Below, piece by piece: positions 8,949 through 17,305 of a stretch of DNA of 64,000 bases. The notes below the pieces were generated by a model. That model saw only the letters and a program-made list of their open reading frames with translations. It was not told where the DNA came from and ran no database searches. Source of the DNA: Azospirillum melinis (GTDB lineage Bacteria > Pseudomonadota > Alphaproteobacteria > Azospirillales > Azospirillaceae); contig NZ_WHOS01000013.1 in NCBI RefSeq assembly GCF_013340935.1, forward strand, positions 62,001 through 126,000, given 5' to 3'. Each line of letters opens with the position of its first letter. The first letter of the stretch is position 1. A program made the translations under genes and the position numbers.

Positions 8949-10223
8949 TCACTGGATGCGGTCGAGCGCCTTGTAATACAGCCCGACCAGCGGCAGGAAC
9001 CAGGGCTTGCCGAAATGGCCGGGGACGGCGGGCCAGGACAGGCCCTTCAGCGGGTTCCGGTCCTCGCGCCCCAGGATCGCGTCGGCCATGGTCATGCCGA
9101 GATGGGTCGACAGCTGCGCCCCGTGGCCGGAATAGCCCATGGCGTACCACAGCCCGTCCTGGTAACCGGCGCGCGGATAGCGGTCGCTGGTCATGTCCAC
9201 CAGACCGCCCCAGCAGTAATCGATGTCGATGCTGGCGATCTGCGGGAAAATCCTTGCGAGGCTCGCGCGCAGGATCGCCCCGCTCTTGGCGTCGGAGCGC
9301 TGGTCGGACGTTGCCGAGAAGCGGGCGCGGCCACCGAAGATCAGCCGCCGGTCGGGCGACAGGCGGAAGTAGTTGCCGATGTTCATCGACGTGACGTAGG
9401 TGCGGTTGCCCGGCACCACCGATGCGATCTCGCCGTCGCTGAGCGGGCGGGTGGCGATGATGAAGCTGCCGACCGAGATGATCCGGCGGCGGAAATGGCT
9501 GAAATTCGGCGTGGTGTAGGCCCCAGTGGCGACCAGCACCTCCCTGGCGGTGACCGTGCCGCGCGGCGTGGTCAGCGTGTGGCGGTCGCCCGTACGGGCG
9601 ATGGTCCCGACCGGCGCGTGTTCGACCAGAACCGCGCCATGGCGCCTGGCGGCGTCGGCCAGCCCGACCACGAAGCGGCCCATATGCATCATGGCGCTCT
9701 TGCGCGACAGCATCGCACCAAAGAACGGCGAGCCGACCTCGTCCTTCAGTTCTTCGGCGGTCAGCAGGGCCGTGTCGGGATCGACCTCGTGGTGCACCAC
9801 CTCGAAGTTGCGGGCGATGGCGTCGAAATGCGCCGGCTTGGAGGCCAGCTTCAGCTTGCCGGCGCGGCGGAAGCTGCAATCGATGCCCTCTTCGGCGATC
9901 AGCGCCTCCAGCGTGTCGATGGACTGGTCGAAGGCCCGGTAGAGTGCGATGGCGCGCTCCGTCCCCAGCGCGGTCTTGGCGGCGATGAAGCTGTGGGCCA
10001 GACCGTTGTTGAGGTGCCCGCCATTGCGCCCCGAAGCGCCGCCGCCGACGCGGTCCGCCTCCAGCACGATCACCCGCGCCCCGGCCTTGGCGAGCTGGCG
10101 GGCGGCACCCAGGCCGGTGAACCCTCCTCCGACGACGGCGACGTCGTAATGGCCCTCGACGGTTCCTTCGGCTCCGCCCGTGAAGGCCGGGGCGGTGTCG
10201 TGCCAGTAGGAGACGAATTTCAT
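8949..10223 (-). CDS. FAD-dependent amine/amino-acid oxidoreductase (PuuB/OrdL-like, DAO family)
   Basis: Flavoprotein of the DAO family, 424 residues, resembling gamma-glutamylputrescine oxidase. It should oxidise a primary or secondary amine to an aldehyde or imine. The FAD-binding Rossmann motif VVGGGFTGLGAARQLA is near residue 32, the acidic ribose ligand in VIVLEAD near 55, and GGGASGRNGGH, typical of the PuuB/OrdL group, near 62-72. A C-terminal GYSGHGAQLSTHLG motif closes the FAD site. The ATG at 10223 has AAGGA about 9 nt upstream. It follows the HAD gene at 10271-10939 by 47 bp on the same strand, so the two form an operon. The substrate is unknown. Confidence 0.85.
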   Translation of the reverse strand: MKFVSYWHDTAPAFTGGAEGTVEGHYDVAVVGGGFTGLGAARQLAKAGARVIVLEADRVGGGASGRNGGHLNNGLAHSFIAAKTALGTERAIALYRAFDQSIDTLEALIAEEGIDCSFRRAGKLKLASKPAHFDAIARNFEVVHHEVDPDTALLTAEELKDEVGSPFFGAMLSRKSAMMHMGRFVVGLADAARRHGAVLVEHAPVGTIARTGDRHTLTTPRGTVTAREVLVATGAYTTPNFSHFRRRIISVGSFIIATRPLSDGEIASVVPGNRTYVTSMNIGNYFRLSPDRRLIFGGRARFSATSDQRSDAKSGAILRASLARIFPQIASIDIDYCWGGLVDMTSDRYPRAGYQDGLWYAMGYSGHGAQLSTHLGMTMADAILGREDRNPLKGLSWPAVPGHFGKPWFLPLVGLYYKALDRIQ

Positions 10224-10270
10224 GACCTGGGTCCTTGTCGTTGCAGCCCGAACCTCGAAAGCTCCGCCCC

Positions 10271-10939
10271 TTACAGACCGACCACGCCGGGCAGGCCGGA
10301 AATGTCGGAAATCTCGACATAGCCGTAATAGGGGTTGGCCGGTTCGTGGCCGCGGTTGACCCACACCTTGTTGCGGATCCCCAGATCGTGCGCCGACATC
10401 AGGTCGTAGCGGAAGGAGGAGGAGCAGTGCAGGATGTCCTCCGGCCCGCAGCCGAGCATGTCGAACATGTATTCGAACGCCTGGAAGCGCGGCTTGTAGG
10501 CCTGGGCCTGTTCGGCGGTGTAGACGGCGTGGAAGGGCGCGCCCAGCTTCGCCACGTTCGACGGGATCTGGTCGTTCATCGCGTTCGACAGGATGACCAG
10601 CGGGATTTCCTTGGCGACCTTGGCCAGGCCGGCCGGCACGTCCGGGTGCGGCCCCCAGGTGGGAACCCGCTCGTAGACCATGCGCGCATCCTCGTCGCGG
10701 AAGACGACATTGTTGCGCTTGCAGCTGCGCTCCAGCGAATTGTGCACGACCTCGGCATAGGGCTTCCAGGCGCCCATGATCTCGTCGAGGCGGTAGGCGG
10801 CGAAGTTTTTGATGAACTCCGTCATCCGCGCTTCGTCGAGGATCGACCCGTACAGGTCGCGCGCCGCTTCGGCCATCTGAAAGTTGATCAGCGTGCCGTG
10901 GCAATCGAAGGTGACGTATTTCGGCCGGAACTGGCTCAT
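10271..10939 (-). CDS. HAD superfamily hydrolase, haloacid dehalogenase type II-like
   Basis: 222-residue HAD hydrolase of the L-2-haloacid dehalogenase (type II) group. The nucleophile Asp is in TFDCHGTL near residue 11, motif II Ser/Asn in VILSNAM near 117, the Lys in QAYKPR near 150 and the C-terminal CSSSFRYDLMSAHDLG near 180. The group contains true 2-haloacid dehalogenases, but many members are phosphatases of unknown role. It is the promoter-proximal gene of the minus-strand pair with the FAD oxidoreductase. A second type II HAD gene lies at 13826-14560, so both halves of the divergent cluster carry one. Function is unassigned beyond the fold. Confidence 0.82.
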   Translation of the reverse strand: MSQFRPKYVTFDCHGTLINFQMAEAARDLYGSILDEARMTEFIKNFAAYRLDEIMGAWKPYAEVVHNSLERSCKRNNVVFRDEDARMVYERVPTWGPHPDVPAGLAKVAKEIPLVILSNAMNDQIPSNVAKLGAPFHAVYTAEQAQAYKPRFQAFEYMFDMLGCGPEDILHCSSSFRYDLMSAHDLGIRNKVWVNRGHEPANPYYGYVEISDISGLPGVVGL

Positions 10940-11314
10940 GGCTGCTTCCTTGGGATGGAGCGACGTGGGAGGGGCGAATTGGGAATGGGGCAAGTTGCGA
11001 ATGGGGCACTGCCGGCCCTGCCCCACGATCCTAGCGTCGCCGGGAAGCCGGGCCTGACCGAATTGCCGGGCGCGAAAGCACAAAGTTCCGTTTCCGTCTC
11101 GGCACTCAGCATTTGGTTGGGAGGGAAACGGCGCCGGGGCGCCTGGAACGGGGGGATGGAGGCCCCGCCCGCGGGTCCGCCCGCCATCGTCGCGGCATAA
11201 GATGCGGCAGGCTGCCGGAGCAAAGGTGAAAGATGTCGCGGCGGGTGTCGCCTTCAGACAAACGTCCGGGGCCGCTGCGCACACTCTTGGAGGCAGAGGG
11301 TGAAAGGACTGCCC
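10940..11314. promoter_or_regulatory. Divergent intergenic region with tandem GAATGGGGCA repeats and an inverted repeat
   Basis: This 375-bp gap lies between the minus-strand HAD/oxidoreductase pair and the plus-strand GNAT gene. GAATGGGGCA occurs at 10983-10992 and again at 10999-11008, spaced 16 bp. The second copy is also the left arm of an inverted repeat, TGGGGCA (11002-11008) and TGCCCCA (11019-11025). The cluster lies 44-86 bp upstream of the HAD ATG, where an operator or leader structure would be expected. No gene is supported inside the gap. Confidence 0.4.
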
Positions 11315-12184
11315 ATGAACAAGAATACGGTTCCCAAGAGAGCGATCGACTTTGCGGCCTTCGAGCCGAATCATCTGGACGATGCGCTCGCCCTGTCGCG
11401 GCAGGCACAATGGCCGCACCGGCTGGAAGACTGGTCGCTGCTCCTGTCGCTGAGCCGGGGGCTGGTCGCCGTCGATGCCGGATCGGGCCGGCTGGTCGGC
11501 ACCGTTCTGACGACGCCCTATGGCGACGATGCCGCCACCATCAACATGGTCATCGTCGACGAGGGCTGGCGCGGGCAGGGCCTCGGCCGCCGCCTGATGG
11601 ACGAGGCGATGGCGCTGGCGGAGGGCCGCCCCCTGCGCCTCGTCGCCACCAGCGAGGGGCTGCCGCTCTACGAAAAGCTGGGCTTCCGCGAGGTCGGCAC
11701 CGTCCTGCAACACCAGGGAGAAGCCGGTGCGGTTCCGCCGGCGGCGGAGGAGGACGTCGCCCCGGCCGGCACCCAGGATCTTGCGGCCATCGCCGCGTTG
11801 GACCGTCAGGCCTTCGGCGCCGACCGCCGCCTGCTGCTGGAGCGCATCGCCGGGGTCGGGTCCTTCACGCTGCTGCGCCGGAACGGTGCTCCCGCCGGTT
11901 TCGCAGCGTTGCGCGACTTCGGCCGCGGGCAGGTCGTCGGCCCGGTGGTCGCCCCCGACGCGGAGGGCGCCAAGGCCCTGATCGGCCCGCTCGTCGCCGC
12001 GCATCCGGGAAAATTCCTGCGGGTGGACACCACCGCCGACACCGGCCTCGCCCCATGGCTGGCCGATTGCGGTCTGCGTCCTGTCGGCGGCGGCATCGCC
12101 ATGCGCCGCCCCGCACCGGCGGCAGCAGCGACCTCACCCGCACCCGTATCGACTTTCGCGCTCGCCAGCCAGGCACTCGGCTGA
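11315..12184 (+). CDS. GNAT family N-acetyltransferase, tandem-GNAT type (paralogue of 860-1795)
   Basis: Probable N-acetyltransferase of 289 residues with two GNAT-like halves. The first half carries WPHRLEDWSL, YGDDAATINMVIV and the acetyl-CoA loop EGWRGQGLGRRLMDEA (about residues 88-103); the second half starts near residue 150. The ATG at 11315 is used with GAAAGGA upstream; an in-frame GTG at 11300 with GGAGG upstream is an alternative. It lies 13 bp before the aminotransferase gene, so the two are cotranscribed. Acetylation of the amine handled by the operon is a reasonable inference, but the substrate is not known. Confidence 0.87.
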   Translation: MNKNTVPKRAIDFAAFEPNHLDDALALSRQAQWPHRLEDWSLLLSLSRGLVAVDAGSGRLVGTVLTTPYGDDAATINMVIVDEGWRGQGLGRRLMDEAMALAEGRPLRLVATSEGLPLYEKLGFREVGTVLQHQGEAGAVPPAAEEDVAPAGTQDLAAIAALDRQAFGADRRLLLERIAGVGSFTLLRRNGAPAGFAALRDFGRGQVVGPVVAPDAEGAKALIGPLVAAHPGKFLRVDTTADTGLAPWLADCGLRPVGGGIAMRRPAPAAAATSPAPVSTFALASQALG

Positions 12185-12197
12185 TCCGGAGAGGACC

Positions 12198-13574
12198 ATG
12201 CTCAGCAATTCCCTGATCGAACTCGACCGTGCCCATCTGGTCCATCCCGTCGCGTCATATCGCGGCCATGAGAAGGCCGGGGTGCGGGTGATCGCCTCCG
12301 GCGCCGGGGCGACGGTCACCGACGCCGCCGGCCGCCGGCTGGTCGACGGCTTCGCCGGCCTGTGGTGCGTCAACGCCGGCTACGGGCAGCAGAGCCTCAT
12401 CGACGCCGCCACCCGCCAGATGAAGGAACTGCCCTACGCCACCGGCTATTTCGGGCTGGGCAGCGAACCGGCGATCCGGCTGGCCGCGGCACTCGCCGAA
12501 CGGGCGCCGGGCGACCTGAACCATGTCTATTTCACGCTCGGCGGGTCGGATGCGGTGGACAGCACCATCCGCTTCATCCGTTATTACTGGCTGGCCAAGG
12601 GGCAGCCGCAGCGCGACCAGTTCATCTCCATCGAGCAGGGCTATCACGGCTCCTCCACCGTCGGTTCCGGGCTGACCGCGCTGCCCGCCTTCCATGCCGG
12701 CTTCGGCGTGCCCTTCGACTGGCAGCACAAGATTCCGTCGCACTACGCCTACCGCAACCCGGTGGGCGGCGATGCCGACGCGATCATCGCCGCCTCGCTC
12801 GCCGCCCTCGACGCCAAGATCGCCGAGATCGGCGGACCGGAGCGGGTCGCCGCCTTCTATGCCGAGCCGATCCAGGGGTCGGGCGGCGTGCTGGTGCCGC
12901 CCGACGGCTGGATGAAGGCGATGTGCGACCGCTGCCGCAGCCTGGGCATCCTGTTCGTCGCCGACGAGGTCATCACCGGCTTCGGCCGCACCGGCCCGCT
13001 GTTCGCCTGCACCGACGACGGCGTCGTGCCGGACATGATGACCACGGCGAAGGGCCTGACCTCCGGCTATGTGCCGATGGGTGCCGTCTTCCTGTCGGAC
13101 GCGGTGTACGATACCATCGCGGACGCCGCCGGCAGCAGCGCGGTCGGACATGGCTACACCTACTCCGCCCACCCCGTCAGTGCCGCCGTTGGGCTGGCGG
13201 CCTTGAGCCTGTACGAGGACAGCCTGCTCGCCAACGGCGCCAGGGCCGGTGCGCGGCTGATGGCCGGACTGCACGCTCTGCGCGACCACCCGCTGGTCGG
13301 CGACGTGCGCGGACGCGGCATGCTGGCCGCCATCGAACTGGTGGTCGACAAGGAACGCAAGACCCCCCTGCCCGCCGCCGCCGAACCGTCGCGGCGGATT
13401 TTCGACCGCGCCTGGAACAACGGTCTGGTGATCCGCGCCTTCGCCAACGGCGTGCTGGGCTATGCCCCGCCGCTCTGCTGCACCGACGACGACATCGACG
13501 CGATCCTGGAGCGGACGGCCCAAACGCTCGACCAGACCCTGGACGATCCCGACGTCCGCCGGGCGATGCGCTAG
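12198..13574 (+). CDS. Class III PLP aminotransferase (omega-amino acid type)
   Basis: 458-residue fold-type I aminotransferase of class III. It likely moves an omega-amino group from a beta-alanine-, putrescine- or other amine-like donor to pyruvate or a 2-oxo acid. D256 in FVADEVITGFGRTG binds the PLP ring nitrogen and K285 in TTAKGLTSGY forms the Schiff base; YHGSSTVG near 149-156 is the phosphate/aromatic stacking region. The spacing of 13 bp after the GNAT gene indicates a shared transcript. An AGGACC-type ribosome site precedes the ATG. A second class III aminotransferase at 20206 belongs to the ectoine locus and is a different subgroup. Specific donor unknown. Confidence 0.88.
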   Translation: MLSNSLIELDRAHLVHPVASYRGHEKAGVRVIASGAGATVTDAAGRRLVDGFAGLWCVNAGYGQQSLIDAATRQMKELPYATGYFGLGSEPAIRLAAALAERAPGDLNHVYFTLGGSDAVDSTIRFIRYYWLAKGQPQRDQFISIEQGYHGSSTVGSGLTALPAFHAGFGVPFDWQHKIPSHYAYRNPVGGDADAIIAASLAALDAKIAEIGGPERVAAFYAEPIQGSGGVLVPPDGWMKAMCDRCRSLGILFVADEVITGFGRTGPLFACTDDGVVPDMMTTAKGLTSGYVPMGAVFLSDAVYDTIADAAGSSAVGHGYTYSAHPVSAAVGLAALSLYEDSLLANGARAGARLMAGLHALRDHPLVGDVRGRGMLAAIELVVDKERKTPLPAAAEPSRRIFDRAWNNGLVIRAFANGVLGYAPPLCCTDDDIDAILERTAQTLDQTLDDPDVRRAMR

Positions 13575-13582
13575 GCGAAAAA

Positions 13583-13616
13583 GGGGGTGTCCGCGGAAAA
13601 AACCGCGGATACCTCC
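13583..13616 (+). terminator. Strong stem-loop after the aminotransferase gene
   Basis: About 14 base pairs, with two G-U pairs, form between 13583-13596 and 13603-13616 around an AAAAAA loop; the core is TCCGCGG/CCGCGGA. It begins 9 bp after the aminotransferase stop. No T run follows, so it may be a processing or stability hairpin or a partial terminator. The rest of the 251-bp gap to the next gene shows nothing else. Confidence 0.5.
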
Positions 13617-13825
13617 GTATCCAGCATTTTCTGCTGTCCAGCACCGAAGATTCGGAGACCCCCACCCAACCCTTGGACCACACTGGAGGGGAAGAAGACC
13701 GAATCTCCAGGCCAGTTCAAGAGGGACCAGCTCCAAAGACATCCCGGCGGAGGTTGCCGCCGGACCTGAAACGCCCCGCAGAACCGGAACGGTTCCCCTG
13801 CGGTCCTTGATGAGGAGATGGTGCG

Positions 13826-14560
13826 TTGACCAAGAGTCTGCTGAGCTTCAAGTATCTGACCTTCGACGTCGTCGGCACCCTGATCGACTTCGAATCCGGC
13901 ATCAAGGACTGCCTCGCCGCAATCGCGGCGGAGGCCGGCACCGATGTGGACGGCGAGGCGGCGCTGACCCTCTACCGCGAGGCGCGCTATGCCCCGGACG
14001 CCGACCTGTTCCCCGACGATCTGGCGCGCGTCTATTCGGTGATCGCGCCCAAGCTGGGGCTACCCGCCGGCACGCAGTACGGTGAACGCCTGCGTGATTC
14101 CGCGGCGGCCTGGGCCGGCTTCCCCGACAGCCGGGAGGCCATGGCGCGTCTGTCCAGGCACTACAAGCTGATCGCGATGACCAACGCGCGGCGCTGGGCC
14201 TTCACCCATTTCTCCCGCGAGCTGGGCGATCCGTTCTTTGCCGGCTTCACCGCCGACGACACCGGCGTCGAAAAGCCCAACCCCGCCTTCTTCCAGCAGG
14301 TGTTCGAGTTCGTCGAGCGCGACGGCGGCAGCAAGGACGACATCCTGCACGTCGCCCAGAGCCAGTATCACGACATCGGCGTTTCCCGCCGCCTCGGCAT
14401 GACCAACTGCTGGATCCAGCGGCGGCATGCCCAGAAGGGCTATGGCGGCACCATCGAACCCGCCGAGTTCACCGAACCGGATTTCCATTTCCGCTCGATG
14501 GCGGAACTGGCAGACGCCGTCGAACAAGCGGCCGCAGAGCCGAAGACGGCGTCCGCGTAA
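13826..14560 (+). CDS. HAD superfamily hydrolase, haloacid dehalogenase type II-like (second copy)
   Basis: 244-residue HAD enzyme with nucleophile Asp in LTFDVVGTLIDF near residue 12, motif II in IAMTNARRW near 115, Lys in GVEKPNPAFF near 150 and LHVAQSQYHDIGVSRRLG near 175-192. The start is TTG at 13826, with AGGAG at 13813-13817; nearby ATG and GTG codons are out of frame. It resembles the HAD protein at 10271-10939 in its N terminus. It sits between the aminotransferase and the peptide-type ABC transporter, spaced 65 bp from the binding-protein gene. Dehalogenase or phosphatase activity cannot be decided from sequence. Confidence 0.83.
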   Translation: MTKSLLSFKYLTFDVVGTLIDFESGIKDCLAAIAAEAGTDVDGEAALTLYREARYAPDADLFPDDLARVYSVIAPKLGLPAGTQYGERLRDSAAAWAGFPDSREAMARLSRHYKLIAMTNARRWAFTHFSRELGDPFFAGFTADDTGVEKPNPAFFQQVFEFVERDGGSKDDILHVAQSQYHDIGVSRRLGMTNCWIQRRHAQKGYGGTIEPAEFTEPDFHFRSMAELADAVEQAAAEPKTASA

Positions 14561-14625
14561 CCGGACCAAACCGGAACGCGCAAAAAAAGAAACGAACGAA
14601 CAATCCTGAACAGAGTGAGGCAGAC

Positions 14626-16248
14626 ATGACCAAGACGCCTGAAACCCGGACTCCCAAAAACTGGACCGGGGCCGACGACAGCATGGTCGAAAGCGCCATC
14701 CGGCGCGGGGCCAGCCGCCGCGACCTGTTGAAGATGCTGCTGGCCGGCGGGGTGTCGCTGGCCGCTGCCGACCTCGTTCTGGGCCGCGCCGGCATGGCGC
14801 TGGCCGCGACGCCGGTGAAGGGCGGCGCGCTGAAGGCGGCCGGCTGGTCGTCCTCGACCGCCGACACGCTGGACCCGGCCAAGGCGTCGCTGTCCACCGA
14901 TTATGTCCGCTGCTGCGCCTTCTACAACCGCCTGACCACCCTCGACCAGAACGGCATCCCGCAGATGGAGCTGGCCGAAAGCGTAGAATCGGGCGATGCA
15001 AAGACCTGGACGGTCAAGCTGCGCAAGGGCGTCACCTTCCACGACGGCAAGTCGCTGACCGCCGACGACGTGGTGTATTCGCTGAAGCGCCACCTCGATC
15101 CCGCCGTCGGTTCCAAGGTCGCGAAGATCGCCGCGCAGATGACGGAGTTCAAGGCGGTCGACAAGAACACCGTCGAGATCACGCTGGCCAGCCCCAACGC
15201 CGATCTGCCGACCATCCTGGCCACCCACCACTTCATGATCGTGGCCGACGGCACCACCGACTTCTCGAAGGGCAACGGCACCGGCGCCTTCACCTGCAAG
15301 AGCTTCGAGCCCGGCGTGCGCTCCATCGGCCTGCGCAACCAGAATTACTGGAAGGGCGGACCGAACGTCGACTCCTTCGAGTTCTTCGCGATCAGCGACG
15401 ACAATGCCCGCGTCAACGCGCTGCTGTCCGGCGACATCCATCTCGCCGCGTCGATCAACCCGCGCTCCACCCGTCTGGTGGACGGACAGAAGGGCTTCGC
15501 CCTGTCGAAGACGACATCCGGCAACTACACCGACCTGAACATCCGCCTGGATATGGAGCCCGGCAGCCGCAAGGACTTCGTCGATGGGATGAAGTACATC
15601 GTCAACCGCGAGCAGATCGTCAAATCGGCCCTGCGCGGCTTCGGCGAGGTGGGCAACGACCAGCCGGTCTCGCCGGTCAACCCGTACCACAACGCCGCCC
15701 TGAAGCCGAAGGCCTACGACCCGGAAAAGGCGAAGGCGCTGTTCAAGAAGGCGGGCGTGCTGGGCCAGTCGATCCCGGTGATCACATCGGATGCCGCGTC
15801 GTCGGCCATCGACATGGCGATGGTGATCCAGGCTTCCGCCGCCGAGATCGGCATGAAGCTCGACGTCCAGCGCGTGCCGTCCGACGGCTATTGGAGCAAC
15901 TACTGGCTGAAGTCGCCGATCCATTTCGGCAACATCAACCCGCGTCCGACGCCGGACATCCTGTTCTCCCTGCTCTACGCCTCCGAAGCCCCATGGAACG
16001 AGAGCAAGTACAAGTCCGAGAAGTTCGACAGGATGATGATCGAAGCGCGCGGCATGCTCGACCAGGCCAAGCGCAAGGAGATCTACAACGACATGCAGGT
16101 GATGATCGCCGAAGAAGCCGGCACCATCATCCCCGCCTACATCTCCAACGTCGACGCCATCAACGACAAGCTGAAGGGCCTCGCCCCCAGCCCGCTGGGC
16201 GGCATGATGGGCTACGCTTTCGCCGAGTATGTCTGGCTGGCTGCCTGA
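14626..16248 (+). CDS. ABC transporter periplasmic substrate-binding protein (SBP_bac_5, DppA/OppA family)
   Basis: 540-residue family 5 solute-binding protein for peptides, opines or similar solutes. The N terminus has a twin-arginine signal, with SRRDLLKMLLAGG near residues 24-36, a hydrophobic stretch and cleavage probably after GMALA, so it is exported folded through Tat. The mature part has the family hallmark YNRLTTLDQNG and a long alpha/beta body ending in AEYVWLAA. It is the first gene of a transporter operon with two permeases and a fused ATPase (16355-19823). A stem-loop follows at 16267-16294. The neighbouring amine-catabolic genes suggest an N-containing solute, which is an inference. 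Confidence 0.9.
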   Translation: MTKTPETRTPKNWTGADDSMVESAIRRGASRRDLLKMLLAGGVSLAAADLVLGRAGMALAATPVKGGALKAAGWSSSTADTLDPAKASLSTDYVRCCAFYNRLTTLDQNGIPQMELAESVESGDAKTWTVKLRKGVTFHDGKSLTADDVVYSLKRHLDPAVGSKVAKIAAQMTEFKAVDKNTVEITLASPNADLPTILATHHFMIVADGTTDFSKGNGTGAFTCKSFEPGVRSIGLRNQNYWKGGPNVDSFEFFAISDDNARVNALLSGDIHLAASINPRSTRLVDGQKGFALSKTTSGNYTDLNIRLDMEPGSRKDFVDGMKYIVNREQIVKSALRGFGEVGNDQPVSPVNPYHNAALKPKAYDPEKAKALFKKAGVLGQSIPVITSDAASSAIDMAMVIQASAAEIGMKLDVQRVPSDGYWSNYWLKSPIHFGNINPRPTPDILFSLLYASEAPWNESKYKSEKFDRMMIEARGMLDQAKRKEIYNDMQVMIAEEAGTIIPAYISNVDAINDKLKGLAPSPLGGMMGYAFAEYVWLAA

Positions 16249-16266
16249 TACAGTGGACGGGCGGAA

Positions 16267-16294
16267 CGGGACGGCCGCAGGGCCGGCCGTTCCG
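16267..16294 (+). other. Intercistronic stem-loop between binding-protein and permease genes
   Basis: A 10-bp stem (16267-16276 with 16285-16294, one G-U pair) closes an 8-base loop; the core is ACGGCC/GGCCGT. It begins 19 bp after the binding-protein stop and lies before the first permease start. Stem-loops in this position often protect the upstream message so that more binding protein than permease is made. No T run follows. Confidence 0.5.
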
Positions 16295-16354
16295 GCCCGT
16301 CCTGGCCCATTCGGGCAACCCCTCCGGGGGCGCCTCACCTTGCGGAGGCCAAGC

Positions 16355-17305
16355 ATGACATCACGCGTTCCGTCCCTCATTCTTGGTCGGCTGCTCATCG
16401 CACTGGTCACGCTGACGATCGTGTCCTTCGCCGTGTTCTTCGCCACCACCCTGCTGCCCGGCGACACGGCGACCATCCTGCTGGGGCAGGCGGCGACGCC
16501 GGAAGCCGTCGCCGGCCTGCGCACGGCCATGCATCTCGACGAGCCGGCCCTGCTGCGCTTCGTCTACTGGATCGGCGGCCTGTTCCAGGGCGATCTCGGC
16601 ACCTCCTACGCCAACCATGTGCCGGTGGCCACGCTGGTCTCCGGCCGGCTTGCCAACACCCTGAAGCTGGCCGGGCTGACCACCCTGGTGTCGGTGCCGC
16701 TGGCGCTGACGCTGGGCATCACCGCCGCCATGTGGCGGCGCACGCTGTACGACCGCATCGTCACCATCGCCACCATCGGCGTCATCTCGGTGCCGGAATT
16801 CGTGCTGGCGACCCTGGCCGTGCTGGTGTTCGCCGTCTACCTGAAATGGCTGCCGGCCCTGTCCTTCACCTATAACATCGACAGTTTCTCCGGCCTGCTG
16901 CGGGCCTACGCCATGCCGGTCATCACCCTGACCTTCGGGGTGTCGGCGCAGATGATCCGCATGACCAGAGCCGCCGTGATCGAAACGCTGAACACGCCCT
17001 ATGTCGAGATGGCGCTGCTGAAAGGGGCGTCACGGCCGCGGATGGTCCTGCGCCACGCCCTGCCCAACGCGCTGGGACCCATCTCCAACGCGGTGGCGCT
17101 GTCGCTCTCCTACCTGCTGGGCGGCGTGATCATCGTCGAGACGATCTTCAACTATCCGGGGATCGCCAAGCTGATGGTCGATGCGGTGTCCACCCGCGAC
17201 CTGCCGCTGATCCAGTCCTGCGCGATGATCTTCTGCTTCGGGTATCTGATCCTGATCACCACCGCCGACATCGTCGCCATCCTGTCGAACCCGAGGCTCC
17301 GATGA
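16355..17305 (+). CDS. ABC transporter permease (DppB-like)
   Basis: Inner-membrane permease of the peptide/nickel family, 316 residues. The first helix is SLILGRLLIALVTLTIVSFAVF, followed by a periplasmic loop and about five more helices; the EAA loop that contacts the ATPase is seen as EMALLKGASRPRMVLRHALPN near 225-245. The ATG at 16355 is chosen because GCGGAGG lies 7 nt upstream; a longer GTG-initiated frame from 16229 overlaps the binding-protein gene and is unlikely. It overlaps the next permease gene by 4 bp (ATGA), which indicates translational coupling. Confidence 0.9.
   Translation: MTSRVPSLILGRLLIALVTLTIVSFAVFFATTLLPGDTATILLGQAATPEAVAGLRTAMHLDEPALLRFVYWIGGLFQGDLGTSYANHVPVATLVSGRLANTLKLAGLTTLVSVPLALTLGITAAMWRRTLYDRIVTIATIGVISVPEFVLATLAVLVFAVYLKWLPALSFTYNIDSFSGLLRAYAMPVITLTFGVSAQMIRMTRAAVIETLNTPYVEMALLKGASRPRMVLRHALPNALGPISNAVALSLSYLLGGVIIVETIFNYPGIAKLMVDAVSTRDLPLIQSCAMIFCFGYLILITTADIVAILSNPRLR

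Noticed and set aside
8949-11009. A 686-codon frame joining the FAD oxidoreductase to upstream sequence
   Set aside because: The extra N-terminal part is a wrong-frame reading of the HAD gene. The oxidoreductase begins cleanly at 10223 with a ribosome site.
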